A stretch of DNA of 64,000 nucleotides from Kibdelosporangium banguiense (lineage in GTDB: Bacteria > Actinomycetota > Actinomycetes > Mycobacteriales > Pseudonocardiaceae), in assembly GCF_017876405.1 (NCBI RefSeq), contig NZ_JAGINW010000001.1, positions 6,585,203 to 6,649,202 of the forward strand, given 5' to 3'. This document shows positions 25,993 to 36,392 of this stretch, one piece after another. A program made the translations under genes and the position numbers. Each line of letters starts with the position of its first letter. Within the stretch, counting starts at the first letter, position 1. The notes beneath the pieces were generated by a model, which was not told the DNA's origin, did no database searches, and saw only the letters and a list, made by a program, of their open reading frames with translations.

Positions 25993-28900
25993 TTGAGCGT
26001 GTTTTCGTGTCGTGACCTGGTCATTGGCGTGAGTCCGCTCGCCGAACCGAATGCCGCCCTCGTCGTCGCCGTAGAGCGCGCCGGGTGTCTCGGTGTGCTC
26101 GATCTCGGGCGTGACCGCGCCCTGGCCTGGGAGCACCTGGGGGTCGCGGCCCGCAGACTGGGCCGGGGCTTCGGCGTCCGGATCGGTCCTGACTGTCCAC
26201 TGAGGATAGACGAGCTGCCGGGTTACGTCGACGTAATCCTTACGCCACAACCCGTGCGAATCCCGGGCAAACGGGTCCTGGTCGAGGTCACCTCGGTCGA
26301 GCAGGCCGGCGCGGCGGTCGACGGCGGCGCCGACGGGCTGATCGCCAAGGGCTGTGAGGCCGGCGGCCGGGTCGGTGAGGCCACCACGTTTGTGCTGCTG
26401 CAGCGCCTGGTCGCGGAATTCGATCTGCCGGTCTGGGCCGCGGGCGGGATAGGCCCGAATACCGCCGCCGCAGCCGTCGCGGGCGGTGCGAGCGGTGTGG
26501 TGATTGATAGCCAGCTGGCGCTTGCCACCGAAGTCCGGGATTGTCTCAATCCCGAGGTCGTGACGGCTATTGCGGCCATGGACGGCGCGGACACGACGAT
26601 TGTTGACGGCTGCCGTATGCTTACGCGCCCCGGGCTGGGCATTCCCCTGTCAGTGGGACAGGACGGCGCTCTGGCTAATGGCTTGAGCCAATCGGGCCGC
26701 ACGGCTGGCGGCGTCGTGCAAATTGTTCGTAAGGCTGTTCGGGCGAATCTTGCCGTGGCCGCCGCGAATCCGGTATTGCGGCCGAACGGGCTATTCAGCG
26801 ATGTCCGCCACCCCGTTGCCCAGGGCCCGATGACCCGGGTGAGCGACCAGCCGGCCTTCGCTCAGGCCGTCGCTGAGGGTGGCGGCCTGCCGTTCCTCGC
26901 CCTCGCGCTGATGACCGGCGAGCAGACCAGGACGCTGCTCACCGAGACAGCCTGGCGCCTGCCGGACCGCCCGTGGGGTGTGGGCATCCTCGGCTTCGCC
27001 GAGCCGGATGTCCGGGACGCGCAACTGACCGAGGTGCTTGCCGCCAAACCGGCGTACGCCATCGTCGCGGGCGGCAACCCGGCGCAGGCCAAGACCCTCG
27101 AAGACGCCGGTATCCAGGCATTCCTGCATGTTCCGTCGCCCGCCCTGCTCAGCGGCTTCCTCGATGAGGGCGCCCGCAAGTTCGTGTTCGAAGGCTGGGA
27201 ATGCGGTGGCCACACCGGTCCGCGGTCCAGCTTCACACTCTGGGAACAGCAGATCTCGGTCCTGCTTCGCCGCGCCTCGCTGGACGGTGTGAGCGTGCTC
27301 TTCGCAGGCGGCATCCACGACGAACGCTCCGCGGCCATGGTGTCGGCGATGAGTGCGCCGCTGACTGAGAAGGGCGCGAAGGTCGGCGTGCTGATGGGCA
27401 CGGCATACCTGTTCACCAGGGAGGCAGTGCAGCTCGGCGCGATCCGGCCGGTGTTCCAGCAGGTCGCGTTGGAGTGCACGCAGACCGCGCTGCTGGAGAC
27501 CTCGCCGGGACACAGTGTCCGTTGCGCCCAGTCATCCTTTGTGGACATGTTCGGCCAGGCCAAGGCCGAGCTGGCCGGGGTGGACCGCCAGCAGGCCTGG
27601 GCCCGGCTGGAGCGGCTCAACCTGGGCAGGTTGCGGATAGCCAGCCGCGGGCTCAGGCGCGAAGGCGCGGATCTCGTCGAGGTCAGCGAGGACGAACAAC
27701 GCGAAGCCGGCATGTTCATGATCGGCCAGGCGGCCACGCTGCGGTCCGAGCTGACCGATATCGCCACCCTGCACGAGCAGGTGACCAGCACGGACCTGCT
27801 CCAAGCCCGTTACGCCGAGCTGGCCGAGGAGCCGGCGCCGAGCGTGGGCGAGCCGTTGGACATCGCGATCGTGGGCATGGCGGCGATGCTGCCCGGCGCC
27901 GGGGACATGGCCGAGTACTGGGCCAACATCGTCGCGGGCGTCGACTCGGTCGGCGAAGTCCCGGCGGATCGCTGGAATCCCGGGCTGTACCAGGACGCCA
28001 CGCCCTCACGCTGGGGCGGCTTCCTGGACCCGGTCCCGTTCGACCCGCTCGCCTACGGCATCCCGCCCGCGTCGCTGACCTCGATCGAGCCGGCGCAACT
28101 TCTGGCGCTGGAAGCAGCTGCCAGGGCCATCGACGATGCCGGCTATCGCACGCGCGAGTTCGATCGCGGCCGGACCTCGGTGATCTTCGGCGCGGAGGCC
28201 GGTGCCGACCTGGCCAACGCCTACACCGTGCGGTCGGCGATGCCCGCGCTCTACGGCGTGACGCCTGCCGAGCTCGACGACTACCTGCCGAGGCTCACGG
28301 AGGACTCGTTCCCAGGCGTGCTGGGCAACGTGATCGCCGGACGGATCGCCAACCGGCTCGACCTCGGTGGCGCGAACTACACAGTGGACGCCGCGTGTGC
28401 GTCCAGCCTCGCCGCGTTGGACGTGGCCTGCAAGGAACTCCGGGCCGGATCCAGTGACATGGTCCTGTGCGGTGCCGTGGACCTGCATAACAGCGCGCAC
28501 GACTACCTGATGTTCGCCTCGGTGAAGGCGTTGTCGCCCAACGGCCGGTGCGCGACCTTCGACTCGGCTGCCGACGGCATCGCGTTGGGTGAAGGCGTCG
28601 CTTGTGTGGTGTTGAAACGACTCACAGACGCCGAACGCGACGGCGACCGGATCTACGCCGTGATCAAGGGCATCGGTGCCTCCAGCGATGGCCGGTCGTT
28701 GGGCCTGACGGCGCCACGCGCCGACGGTCAGCGCCGTGCCCTGCAACGTGCTTACGGCTCAGCGGGGGTTTCCGTCTCATCAGTCGGGATGGTGGAGGCC
28801 CACGGCACCGGGACGGTTGTCGGCGACCGGACCGAGCTGGCCGCGTTGACCGAGATGTTCACCGAGGCCGGGGTGGACCCGGGCAGCTGCACGATCGGAT

Positions 28901-31900
28901 CGGTCAAATCCCAGATCGGGCACACGAAGTGCACGGCGGGGCTGGCCGGTGTGATCAAAGCCGCGCACGCGGTCCACACCGGACTGCGGCCCGGGACGCT
29001 GCATGTGCAGAAGCCCAACTCGTACTGGAAGCCCGACAGCCCGTTCGCCTTCGGGCACCGGACCTGGTCGGCCCCTGCGGAAGAACGCACGGCCGGGATC
29101 AGCGCGTTCGGGTTCGGCGGCACGAACTTCCATACCGTGATCACCGGATACGGCGGTGCTGACGAGCCGAGACACGGTCTGCAGGCGTGGCCCGCCGAAC
29201 TGTTCGTGTTCCGTGGCGCGGACCAGGCCGCCGCCCGGCGGGTAGCAGGCCAACTGGCTCGTCTGGTGCAGGCGAACGACGCCGCGGGCCGGCCGAAGAG
29301 CCTGCGTGACCTGGCGGCGACGGCCGCCTCGATGGCACCCGGCCAGCCGATTCACGCCGCGGCGGTGGTCGAGGATCTCGACCGGCTCGCCCAGGTGCTC
29401 GCCGATGTCGATGCCTGGCGTGCGAACGGCCCGGTCCGGCTGCGCGACAACACCGGCACGCCACAGGTGGCGTTCCTCTACCCAGGCCAGGGAAGCCAGC
29501 GGCCGGGCATGCTGCTGGACCTGTTCACCGCCTTCCCACGGCTGCAGGACACACTCAGGCTGGCAGGAGGACGGTACGAGAACGTGATGTTCCCGCCGGC
29601 CGCGATCACCCGTGAGGAAACCGACCGGCAGAAGGCGGCGATCACCGATACGACCGTCGCCCAGCCGACGCTGGGCATCGCGGGCCTCGCGATGACGCAA
29701 CTGCTTGCGCAGCTGGGCATCCGGCCGGACATCGCGGGCGGTCACAGTTACGGCGAGCTGGTGGCGTTGACCGCGGCAGGCGTGTTCGAACCCGAACAAC
29801 TGCTGGAACTCAGTGCGGCGCGGGCGAACGCGATCGTGAACGCCGTGGGCGACGATCCAGGCATGATGGCTGCTGTCTCGGCATCCATCGAGCAGGTTCG
29901 TGATCTCCTGCCGGACGGCGTCGTGGTCGCGAACCACAACGCGCCGAAACAGGTCGTGATCTCGGGTGGGACCGAGGTGATCGCGAGTGCGGTCGAACGG
30001 TTGTCGCAAGCGGGTTTGTCGGCGAAGCCGATCACGGTCGCGGCGGCGTTCCACAGTCCGTTGGTGGCCGCTGCGGAGCAGAGCTTCGCGGAAGTGCTTG
30101 CCGGTCATGGGGTCGGGACGCCCGCGTTCCCAGTGTGGTCCAATGTGGACGCTACGCCGTACGGTGAGATCCGGCCGACCATGGCCAGGCAGCTCGCGGC
30201 CGGGGTTCGCTTCGTCGAGCAGATCGAGTCGATGTACGCCGCGGGTGCCCGGGTCTTCGTGGAGGCCGGGCCCGGCAGTGTGCTCACCGGCCTGGTCCGC
30301 AAGATCCTCGGCGATCGGCCGTACACCGCGGTTTCGTGCGACTCCGCGGGCGAGAACGGCATCAAGGTCCTGTTGCGCGGCCTGGCCGACCTGGCTGTCG
30401 CGGGCGTGCCGGTGGATGTCGCGCCGATCTTCACCGGCCGGGCCACGCCGGTCCGGCTCGACGACATTCCCGCTCGTCCCCAGTGGTTCGTGGATGGAGG
30501 ACTCGTGCGTGACGCCGATGGCAATGCGTTGAACGGTGGCCTGCGCCCGGCAGGCGAGGCACCGAGGCTGGTGGCGTCGGCAGGGATCTCCCGGGACGCG
30601 GTGGTCAAGGAATTCCTCGACGGCATGCGGGAAGCCGTTGCCGCCCAACGTGATGTCCTGCTCGGTTACCTCGGTACCGCTCCGGCGGCGCCGGTCCAGG
30701 TCGCGGCCCCGGTGGTCGTGCCCGAGGTCGTGATCCCCGAACCCGCGCGGGAACCGGAACGGGGCGCGGTCGACGTCGGGACGGTGGTGCTGGAGACGAT
30801 CAGCGCCCGGACCGGTTACCCGCCGGAGATGCTCGATCCGTGCCTGGACCTGGAAGCCGACCTGTCGATCGACTCGATCAAACGGACCGAGATCATCGGC
30901 GAACTCGCCCGTGCGCTCGGTGTGAGCGGCGACAGCGCCACGGTCGAGGCCCTGGCCAGGATCAAGACAATCGAAGGCATCGTCGGCTGGTTCACTGGAC
31001 AAGAGGACACAGCACGGTCCGAACCTGGTGCGGCCGAACCTGTTGCGGCGGAAGAAACCGTGCCTGGCGGGCGTCCGGTCCGCCAGATCCCGGCACTGGT
31101 CACGATCGACGGCTGCCCGCAGCCGGAGCCCGCCGCGCTCGCCGGTCGCAGCGTCCTGATCGTCGACGACGGTGGTGACGTCGGCCTGGAGATCTCCGAC
31201 CAGGTCGAACGGCTGGGCGGCACGCCGCGCACCGTCGAAACGATCACCGACATCGAAGACACCGACTTTGTGATCTATCTGAGTGCGTTGCGCTCGGACG
31301 GCGAGCCGACGCTTCCCGAGGCGTACCAGGAGATCCGCACCTGCCTGACCGCCGGTGTGAAAGGCCTGATCGTGGCGACCGCCGGCGGCGGCACCCTGGG
31401 GTTCAGGGACCTGCACGACGAGTGGGAACCGTTGGACTTCGGTATGCACGGCCTGATCCGGACCGCCGCGCTGGAGTACCCCGGTGTGTTTGTCCGGGCG
31501 GTCGACGTGAACCCGAAGGAAAGCCACCGCGTGATCGCCAAGGCGCTGATGGCGGAGCTGACCACAGCCGACGGCCCCGCAGTCGTCGGTCACGCCTCAG
31601 GCAAACGACACGCGATCGAGCTGCAGACAGTGGAATTCACTCAGGACGCTCGATTCGAACTCGATGCCGACAGCGTGGTCCTGCTGACCGGCGGCGCGCG
31701 GGGAATCACCGCGCTGGCCGCGATCGAACTCGCCGAACAGACCGGCTGCCGGATCGAACTGATCGGGCGGACACCACCGCCGAAGGGCATGGAGGACCCA
31801 CGGACCGCAGGTGCGACAGGCGAAGCCGAACTACGGCGGGCGCTCATCGAAACCGGGCTGCGCGACCGTGGCGAGATCGCTGCTCAGGCCCGCAAGTTGT

Positions 31901-32481
31901 TGGCCGAGCGGGAGATCCGGCAGACCATGGACAAGCTGCGGGCGTCGGCCGGGTCGGTCCGCTACCACTCGTGCGACGTCCAGGACGCCTCCGCCGTGCA
32001 CGCGGTGATCGACGACATTGTCGCCAGGTTCGGCAGGCTCGACGGCGTGGTGCACGGAGCCGGTGTCCTGGACGACAAACTGATGGCGGACAAGACACCT
32101 GAGGCGTTCGCCCGCGTCTACAACACCAAGGTCAACGGTGCCAGGGCGTTGGCGGCCGCGCTCCGGCACAACCCGAGATTCATGGTTCTGTTCGGCAGCA
32201 TCAGTGGTGTTGTGGGCAACCGTGGGCAGGCCGACTACGCGGCGGCCAACGACACGCTCGACCGGATCGCCCGTTTCTGGGCCATCCAGAGCGACGCCCG
32301 CGTGCTGAGCGTCGACTGGGGCCCGTGGGCGGGTAGCGGGATGGCGGCCGAGCTGGCCGGCGAGTACGCCAAGCGTGGCATCCAGCTGATCGACCCGCGA
32401 GAAGGCGTGGCGAGCCTGCTGCGAGAACTCTCGCTGGGCACCAAGCAGGACGTCCAGGTGGTCTACCAATGCGAGATGTAG
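25993..32481 (+). CDS. PUFA-synthase-like PKS: twin PfaD/NMO-like regions-KS-AT-ACP-KR
   Basis: A 2162-residue iterative-type synthase. Residues 1-250 and 258-610 both look like nitronate-monooxygenase/PfaD flavin barrels: the first has AAGGIGPNTAAAAVAGGASG, the second GWECGGHTGPRSS and LFAGGIHDERSAAMV. KS about 622-1050 (Cys802 in DAACASS, EAHGTGT, GHTKCTAG); AT about 1110-1450 (Ser1252 in GHSYGE); ACP with LSIDSIKR (Ser1628), the DSIKR form of PUFA synthases; KR from about 1890 (LTGGARGI, YAAANDTL). TTG 25993 is chosen because GGAGGAGGA precedes it by six bases; the upstream ATG at 25933 lies before that site. Overlaps the partner PKS by 13 nt. Should build a chain with beta-ketone reduction and enoyl reduction. 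Confidence 0.92.
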   Translation: MSVFSCRDLVIGVSPLAEPNAALVVAVERAGCLGVLDLGRDRALAWEHLGVAARRLGRGFGVRIGPDCPLRIDELPGYVDVILTPQPVRIPGKRVLVEVTSVEQAGAAVDGGADGLIAKGCEAGGRVGEATTFVLLQRLVAEFDLPVWAAGGIGPNTAAAAVAGGASGVVIDSQLALATEVRDCLNPEVVTAIAAMDGADTTIVDGCRMLTRPGLGIPLSVGQDGALANGLSQSGRTAGGVVQIVRKAVRANLAVAAANPVLRPNGLFSDVRHPVAQGPMTRVSDQPAFAQAVAEGGGLPFLALALMTGEQTRTLLTETAWRLPDRPWGVGILGFAEPDVRDAQLTEVLAAKPAYAIVAGGNPAQAKTLEDAGIQAFLHVPSPALLSGFLDEGARKFVFEGWECGGHTGPRSSFTLWEQQISVLLRRASLDGVSVLFAGGIHDERSAAMVSAMSAPLTEKGAKVGVLMGTAYLFTREAVQLGAIRPVFQQVALECTQTALLETSPGHSVRCAQSSFVDMFGQAKAELAGVDRQQAWARLERLNLGRLRIASRGLRREGADLVEVSEDEQREAGMFMIGQAATLRSELTDIATLHEQVTSTDLLQARYAELAEEPAPSVGEPLDIAIVGMAAMLPGAGDMAEYWANIVAGVDSVGEVPADRWNPGLYQDATPSRWGGFLDPVPFDPLAYGIPPASLTSIEPAQLLALEAAARAIDDAGYRTREFDRGRTSVIFGAEAGADLANAYTVRSAMPALYGVTPAELDDYLPRLTEDSFPGVLGNVIAGRIANRLDLGGANYTVDAACASSLAALDVACKELRAGSSDMVLCGAVDLHNSAHDYLMFASVKALSPNGRCATFDSAADGIALGEGVACVVLKRLTDAERDGDRIYAVIKGIGASSDGRSLGLTAPRADGQRRALQRAYGSAGVSVSSVGMVEAHGTGTVVGDRTELAALTEMFTEAGVDPGSCTIGSVKSQIGHTKCTAGLAGVIKAAHAVHTGLRPGTLHVQKPNSYWKPDSPFAFGHRTWSAPAEERTAGISAFGFGGTNFHTVITGYGGADEPRHGLQAWPAELFVFRGADQAAARRVAGQLARLVQANDAAGRPKSLRDLAATAASMAPGQPIHAAAVVEDLDRLAQVLADVDAWRANGPVRLRDNTGTPQVAFLYPGQGSQRPGMLLDLFTAFPRLQDTLRLAGGRYENVMFPPAAITREETDRQKAAITDTTVAQPTLGIAGLAMTQLLAQLGIRPDIAGGHSYGELVALTAAGVFEPEQLLELSAARANAIVNAVGDDPGMMAAVSASIEQVRDLLPDGVVVANHNAPKQVVISGGTEVIASAVERLSQAGLSAKPITVAAAFHSPLVAAAEQSFAEVLAGHGVGTPAFPVWSNVDATPYGEIRPTMARQLAAGVRFVEQIESMYAAGARVFVEAGPGSVLTGLVRKILGDRPYTAVSCDSAGENGIKVLLRGLADLAVAGVPVDVAPIFTGRATPVRLDDIPARPQWFVDGGLVRDADGNALNGGLRPAGEAPRLVASAGISRDAVVKEFLDGMREAVAAQRDVLLGYLGTAPAAPVQVAAPVVVPEVVIPEPAREPERGAVDVGTVVLETISARTGYPPEMLDPCLDLEADLSIDSIKRTEIIGELARALGVSGDSATVEALARIKTIEGIVGWFTGQEDTARSEPGAAEPVAAEETVPGGRPVRQIPALVTIDGCPQPEPAALAGRSVLIVDDGGDVGLEISDQVERLGGTPRTVETITDIEDTDFVIYLSALRSDGEPTLPEAYQEIRTCLTAGVKGLIVATAGGGTLGFRDLHDEWEPLDFGMHGLIRTAALEYPGVFVRAVDVNPKESHRVIAKALMAELTTADGPAVVGHASGKRHAIELQTVEFTQDARFELDADSVVLLTGGARGITALAAIELAEQTGCRIELIGRTPPPKGMEDPRTAGATGEAELRRALIETGLRDRGEIAAQARKLLAEREIRQTMDKLRASAGSVRYHSCDVQDASAVHAVIDDIVARFGRLDGVVHGAGVLDDKLMADKTPEAFARVYNTKVNGARALAAALRHNPRFMVLFGSISGVVGNRGQADYAAANDTLDRIARFWAIQSDARVLSVDWGPWAGSGMAAELAGEYAKRGIQLIDPREGVASLLRELSLGTKQDVQVVYQCEM

Positions 32482-35400
32482 ACGTCGCGATCGTCGGCCT
32501 GGGCGCGCTGTTCCCGGGCGCCGGCGACGCGCCGACGTTCTGGCACAACATCGTCGGTTCGGTCGACGCGATCGGCACGATCCCGGCGTCACGGTGGGAC
32601 CCGGATCTCTACTACGACCCGTCGGCTCCGCCCGCCAGTGACCGCTTCTACTGCCGGCGCGGTGGTTTCCTGGACGATCTGGCCACGTTCGACCCGACCA
32701 GGTTCGGCATCATGCCGTCCACTGTGGACCACGCGGAACCCGACCAGCTGCTGGCGCTCGGGGTGGCCGCCGAGGCGATTGCCGATGCCGGTGGCGAGCA
32801 GGCATTGCCGGACCGCGCGAAGGTGGGAGTCGTCGTCGGCCGCGGCGGTTACCTGACACCTGGATGCGCACGGCTTGACCAGCGCGTACAAGTGAGCCAG
32901 CTGGTGTCGGTGATCCAGGACCTGGTCCCGGGGATCGACCAGGCGGCACTGCGGGCGTCACTGCGGGAACGGCTCGGCCCCGACCAGCCGGAGGCGTCGA
33001 TCGGGCTGGTGCCGAACCTGGCCGCGTCCAGGATCGCGAACCGGTTCGACCTGCTGGGCCCGGCGTACACAGTGGACGCCGCCTGTGCTTCCGGGCTCGT
33101 CGCGGTCGAACACGCTGTGCGTGAGCTGATCTCCGGCCGGTGTGATGCGATGCTCGCCGGTGCCGTGCACGTGTCGCATCACCCGACTCTGTGGAGTGTG
33201 TTCACGCAGTTGCGTGCGCTGAGCCCGCGTGAGCAGATCCGGCCGTTCGACCGGTCCGCCGACGGCACCCTGCTGTCGGAGGGCGTCGGAATGGTGCTGC
33301 TCAAACGTGCCAAGGACGCTGTGGCCAACGGCGACCGGATCTACGCCGTGATCCGCGGTGTCGGCACGGCCAGCGACGGCCGGTCCACCAGCATGATGAC
33401 ACCCAATCCGGAGGGACAACTCCTTGCTGTACAACGAGCTTGGGCCGAAGCAGGACTCGGCCCGGGGGCAGAACTGGGTTTGATCGAGGCACACGGCACC
33501 GCGACACCGGCAGGTGACGCCGCCGAGCTGGCGACGATGATCAACGCGTTCGGCGCGACCGGCGACCCGGTCGGGATCGGCACGGTCAAATCGATGATCG
33601 GCCACGCCATGCCCGCCGCGGGCATGGCAGGCTTGATCAAAGCAGCTCTCGCCGTGCACCACGGAGTACTGCCGCCGACCCTGCACGTCGACGAACCACA
33701 CGCGGCCCTCAGGGGCACCAAGTTCGAACCGGTGATGCAGCCGCGCGAGTGGACAGGACTGCGCCGCGCCGGAGTCAACGCCTTTGGATTCGGCGGCATC
33801 AACGCACACGTTGTGCTGGAACAGGACCACGCTGCCGTCGCGGTGGCGCCGGACCCGATCGCGTCGGTGCTGTTGCTGTCCGCGGACACCCCGGAAGGCC
33901 TCGAGCGGGAACTGCTGGCCGACGACGCCGATCTGCTGAGCCGGGCGGCTCGCCGAATCCCCGCGAAAGATCTAGCTTGCCGGCTCGCGATCTGGCAGCC
34001 GGACGCGAAGCGTCTCAAACTAGCTCGACAGGTCGTCGCCCGGGGCCGCAAGTGGACCGGGCGGCACGACATCTGGTTCTCACCCAAGCCTTTGCTCACC
34101 GGACCCGGCCAGATCGGGTTCCTGTTCCCTGGATTCGAGCAGCGCGGCACGGGCGAGCTGGCAGGTGAGCAGTCCGTGGTCGAACACGCGGTCACCCTCG
34201 TGAAGGCCGGGCGGCATCAGGCACACCGGCTGCGGGAGGCCGGGATCGTGCCGGGCGCGATGGCCGGGCACAGCATGGGGGAGTGGACCGCGATGATCGT
34301 CGCGGGGATCTACCCGACGATCGACGAGTTCGTGGAGTCGCTGCGACCAGGCATGGTGGTTGTCGCGGACGTGGTCTACGCCGCGCTTGGCTGCAGCGCG
34401 GCCAAGGCCCAGCAGACACTGGACGAGATCGATGTCCAGGTCGTGGTCAGTCACGACAACTGCCCGCACCAGTCGGTGATCTGCGGCCCCGCCGACGACC
34501 TGCAGAAGGCCGTGGAACGCCTGCGCGCACAAGGCGTTCTGGCTCAGGTCATGCCGTTCCGGACCGGTTTTCACACGCCGGTGCTCGCGCCGTACCTCAC
34601 CGCGGCGCGATCCACTGTGGACGCGCTACCGGTCAGCGCGCCCACAGTGCCGGTCTGGTCGGCGACCTCGTTGGCCCCGATGCCCGCCCAGCCGGACGAG
34701 ATCCGTGAGCTGGTGCTGCGGCACCTGGTGGAACCAGTCCGGTTCCGGCCGCTGCTGCAACGTCTGCACGACCACGGAATCCGCGCCTTCGTCCAAGTCG
34801 GGCCGGGCAGCCTGACCGGATTCGTCGAGGACACCCTCGGCTCGCAGGAGCACCTGACCGTGGCCGGCGACTCGGAACACCGCGCGGTCGCGGCACTGTG
34901 GGCGTTCGGGCTCAACCGCGGCCGGACAGCCAAGCCGCTTTCCCTTGGGCTGCGGCCGCTGCGAATGGATCCGGTCACGGTCGATCATCACCTCCCGGTC
35001 GGCACCGCGACCCCGATCGGTGCCGCGCTGAACGCGGTGCTGGCCGAGACGACAGCGGTGGCACGGCAGGTCAGCGAGGCCCTCGCGGGGCCCCAGCCTC
35101 TCGAGGCCGAGTTCAGCCGGGTCTTCTCGTTGCCCGCCATGCCCGAACTGGTCGACCACTCGATCTTCCCGCAGGCCGACGGCTGGCCGGACCTGTCCGA
35201 CGGGTTCCCGATCGTGCCGATCACCGGCCTGGTCGAAGTGATCGTCGACGCCGCCCGCAAGATCGTTCCAGCCGGCTCCGTCTGTGCTGTCGAATCGGTT
35301 CGTGCCATGCGCTGGCTCGCGGTCGAGCCTGCCACGGAGGTCCGGATCACCGCCCGGCTCGACGGCGACCGGGTACGAGTCCGCGTCGGCGACTACGCCG

Positions 35401-36392
35401 AAGGCCACGTGCGGTTCGGCTCCCCGCGACCGGAGGAACGGACCTACCCGGCGTTCCGGCAGCCCAGGCCCGCACCCGTAAAGGCCGGCGAGCTCTACAG
35501 CGAAGGCTGGATGTTCCACGGCCCGCAGTACGCGGGCGTTTCCGAGATCAAAACGTTGGCGGACAACGGGATCAGCGGCACGATCACGGCACTGCCCGCG
35601 TCCGGGGCGCTGCTGGACTGCGCTGGCCAGCTGATCGGGCACTGGATGCAGGTCAGCCGGGACGTGGACCAGACCGTGCTGCCCACCGGCATCGACCGGA
35701 TCGAGTTCTACCGCCCGGCCCCGGAAACCGGCGAGCGCGTCCAGTGCGAGGCATGGATTCGTGAGGTCACGGCAGACCAGATGCGCGCGGATGCCGAGCT
35801 GCGCACAGCCGACGGCCGGTTGTGGTGCCGGATCGACGGCTGGACAACGCGCCGGTTCACCACCGACGACCGGATCTGGCAGGTCAAGTTGCGGCCGGAC
35901 CGCAACACCTTGGCCGAACCGCAGACTGGCGGCTGGGTTCTCGTGACCGAGAAATGGGCCGACAGCGCCACTCGTGAGCTGATGGCACGCCGCTACCTGA
36001 CAGCCCAAGAGCGGGTCAGCTACGAAAATCTTGACCTGCGCACCCGCAGGCAGTGGCTGCTGCGCAACATCGCGGTCAAGGACGCGGTCCGGCGTTGGCT
36101 GTGGAACCGCGGTGCGGGGCCGATCTTCCCGGCCGAGCTGACGGTCGCGGATGAAGGTACTGAAGTACGCGTCCGTGGCGCGTTCGCCACACCCAAGGTC
36201 TCGGTCGCGCACTGCGCGGACCCACGCAAACCGTCGGCGGCCGGCTGTGCTGTGGCCATCGCGGGCGACACACGGGTGGACATCAGCATCGAGCCGGGCG
36301 CCTGGTCGCCGCCGGACGCGGCCGTGATCACCGACCAGGGAACGTCCTATGTGGTCGCTTGGAAGGAAAGAGGTCACCGTGCCCGAGATTGA
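32469..36392 (+). CDS. Partner PKS: KS-AT-DH-PPTase-like
   Basis: A 1307-residue protein. KS about 1-450 with Cys206 (DAACASG), EAHGTAT and GHAMPAAG, so all three catalytic residues are kept; AT about 545-790 with GHSMGE (about 601) and FRTGFHTP; product-template/hotdog dehydratase about 880-1110 with His897 (LVDHSIFPQ) and Asp1050 (LLDCAGQ); C-terminal about 1190-1300 resembles the integrated PPTase of enediyne PKSs (WLLRNIAVKDAVRRWL, then VSVAHCAD), but the metal motif GxDxE has become DISIE, so activity is doubtful. It supplies the dehydratase absent from the first PKS. The two together match one enediyne/PUFA synthase split over two chains. Start ATG lies inside the end of the first PKS gene. 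Confidence 0.9.
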   Translation: MRDVDVAIVGLGALFPGAGDAPTFWHNIVGSVDAIGTIPASRWDPDLYYDPSAPPASDRFYCRRGGFLDDLATFDPTRFGIMPSTVDHAEPDQLLALGVAAEAIADAGGEQALPDRAKVGVVVGRGGYLTPGCARLDQRVQVSQLVSVIQDLVPGIDQAALRASLRERLGPDQPEASIGLVPNLAASRIANRFDLLGPAYTVDAACASGLVAVEHAVRELISGRCDAMLAGAVHVSHHPTLWSVFTQLRALSPREQIRPFDRSADGTLLSEGVGMVLLKRAKDAVANGDRIYAVIRGVGTASDGRSTSMMTPNPEGQLLAVQRAWAEAGLGPGAELGLIEAHGTATPAGDAAELATMINAFGATGDPVGIGTVKSMIGHAMPAAGMAGLIKAALAVHHGVLPPTLHVDEPHAALRGTKFEPVMQPREWTGLRRAGVNAFGFGGINAHVVLEQDHAAVAVAPDPIASVLLLSADTPEGLERELLADDADLLSRAARRIPAKDLACRLAIWQPDAKRLKLARQVVARGRKWTGRHDIWFSPKPLLTGPGQIGFLFPGFEQRGTGELAGEQSVVEHAVTLVKAGRHQAHRLREAGIVPGAMAGHSMGEWTAMIVAGIYPTIDEFVESLRPGMVVVADVVYAALGCSAAKAQQTLDEIDVQVVVSHDNCPHQSVICGPADDLQKAVERLRAQGVLAQVMPFRTGFHTPVLAPYLTAARSTVDALPVSAPTVPVWSATSLAPMPAQPDEIRELVLRHLVEPVRFRPLLQRLHDHGIRAFVQVGPGSLTGFVEDTLGSQEHLTVAGDSEHRAVAALWAFGLNRGRTAKPLSLGLRPLRMDPVTVDHHLPVGTATPIGAALNAVLAETTAVARQVSEALAGPQPLEAEFSRVFSLPAMPELVDHSIFPQADGWPDLSDGFPIVPITGLVEVIVDAARKIVPAGSVCAVESVRAMRWLAVEPATEVRITARLDGDRVRVRVGDYAEGHVRFGSPRPEERTYPAFRQPRPAPVKAGELYSEGWMFHGPQYAGVSEIKTLADNGISGTITALPASGALLDCAGQLIGHWMQVSRDVDQTVLPTGIDRIEFYRPAPETGERVQCEAWIREVTADQMRADAELRTADGRLWCRIDGWTTRRFTTDDRIWQVKLRPDRNTLAEPQTGGWVLVTEKWADSATRELMARRYLTAQERVSYENLDLRTRRQWLLRNIAVKDAVRRWLWNRGAGPIFPAELTVADEGTEVRVRGAFATPKVSVAHCADPRKPSAAGCAVAIAGDTRVDISIEPGAWSPPDAAVITDQGTSYVVAWKERGHRARD

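Noticed and set aside
28780..31593. 937-codon open frame on the minus strand
   Set aside because: Lies opposite the first PKS in high-GC DNA; sequence is Arg/His/Gly-rich without motifs, while the plus frame has full KS and AT domains.
25993..36392. Enediyne warhead cassette
   Set aside because: The domain order resembles an enediyne PKS, but it is split, has an extra KS-AT and twin ER regions, and no E3/E4/E5/E10-like companion genes are present.
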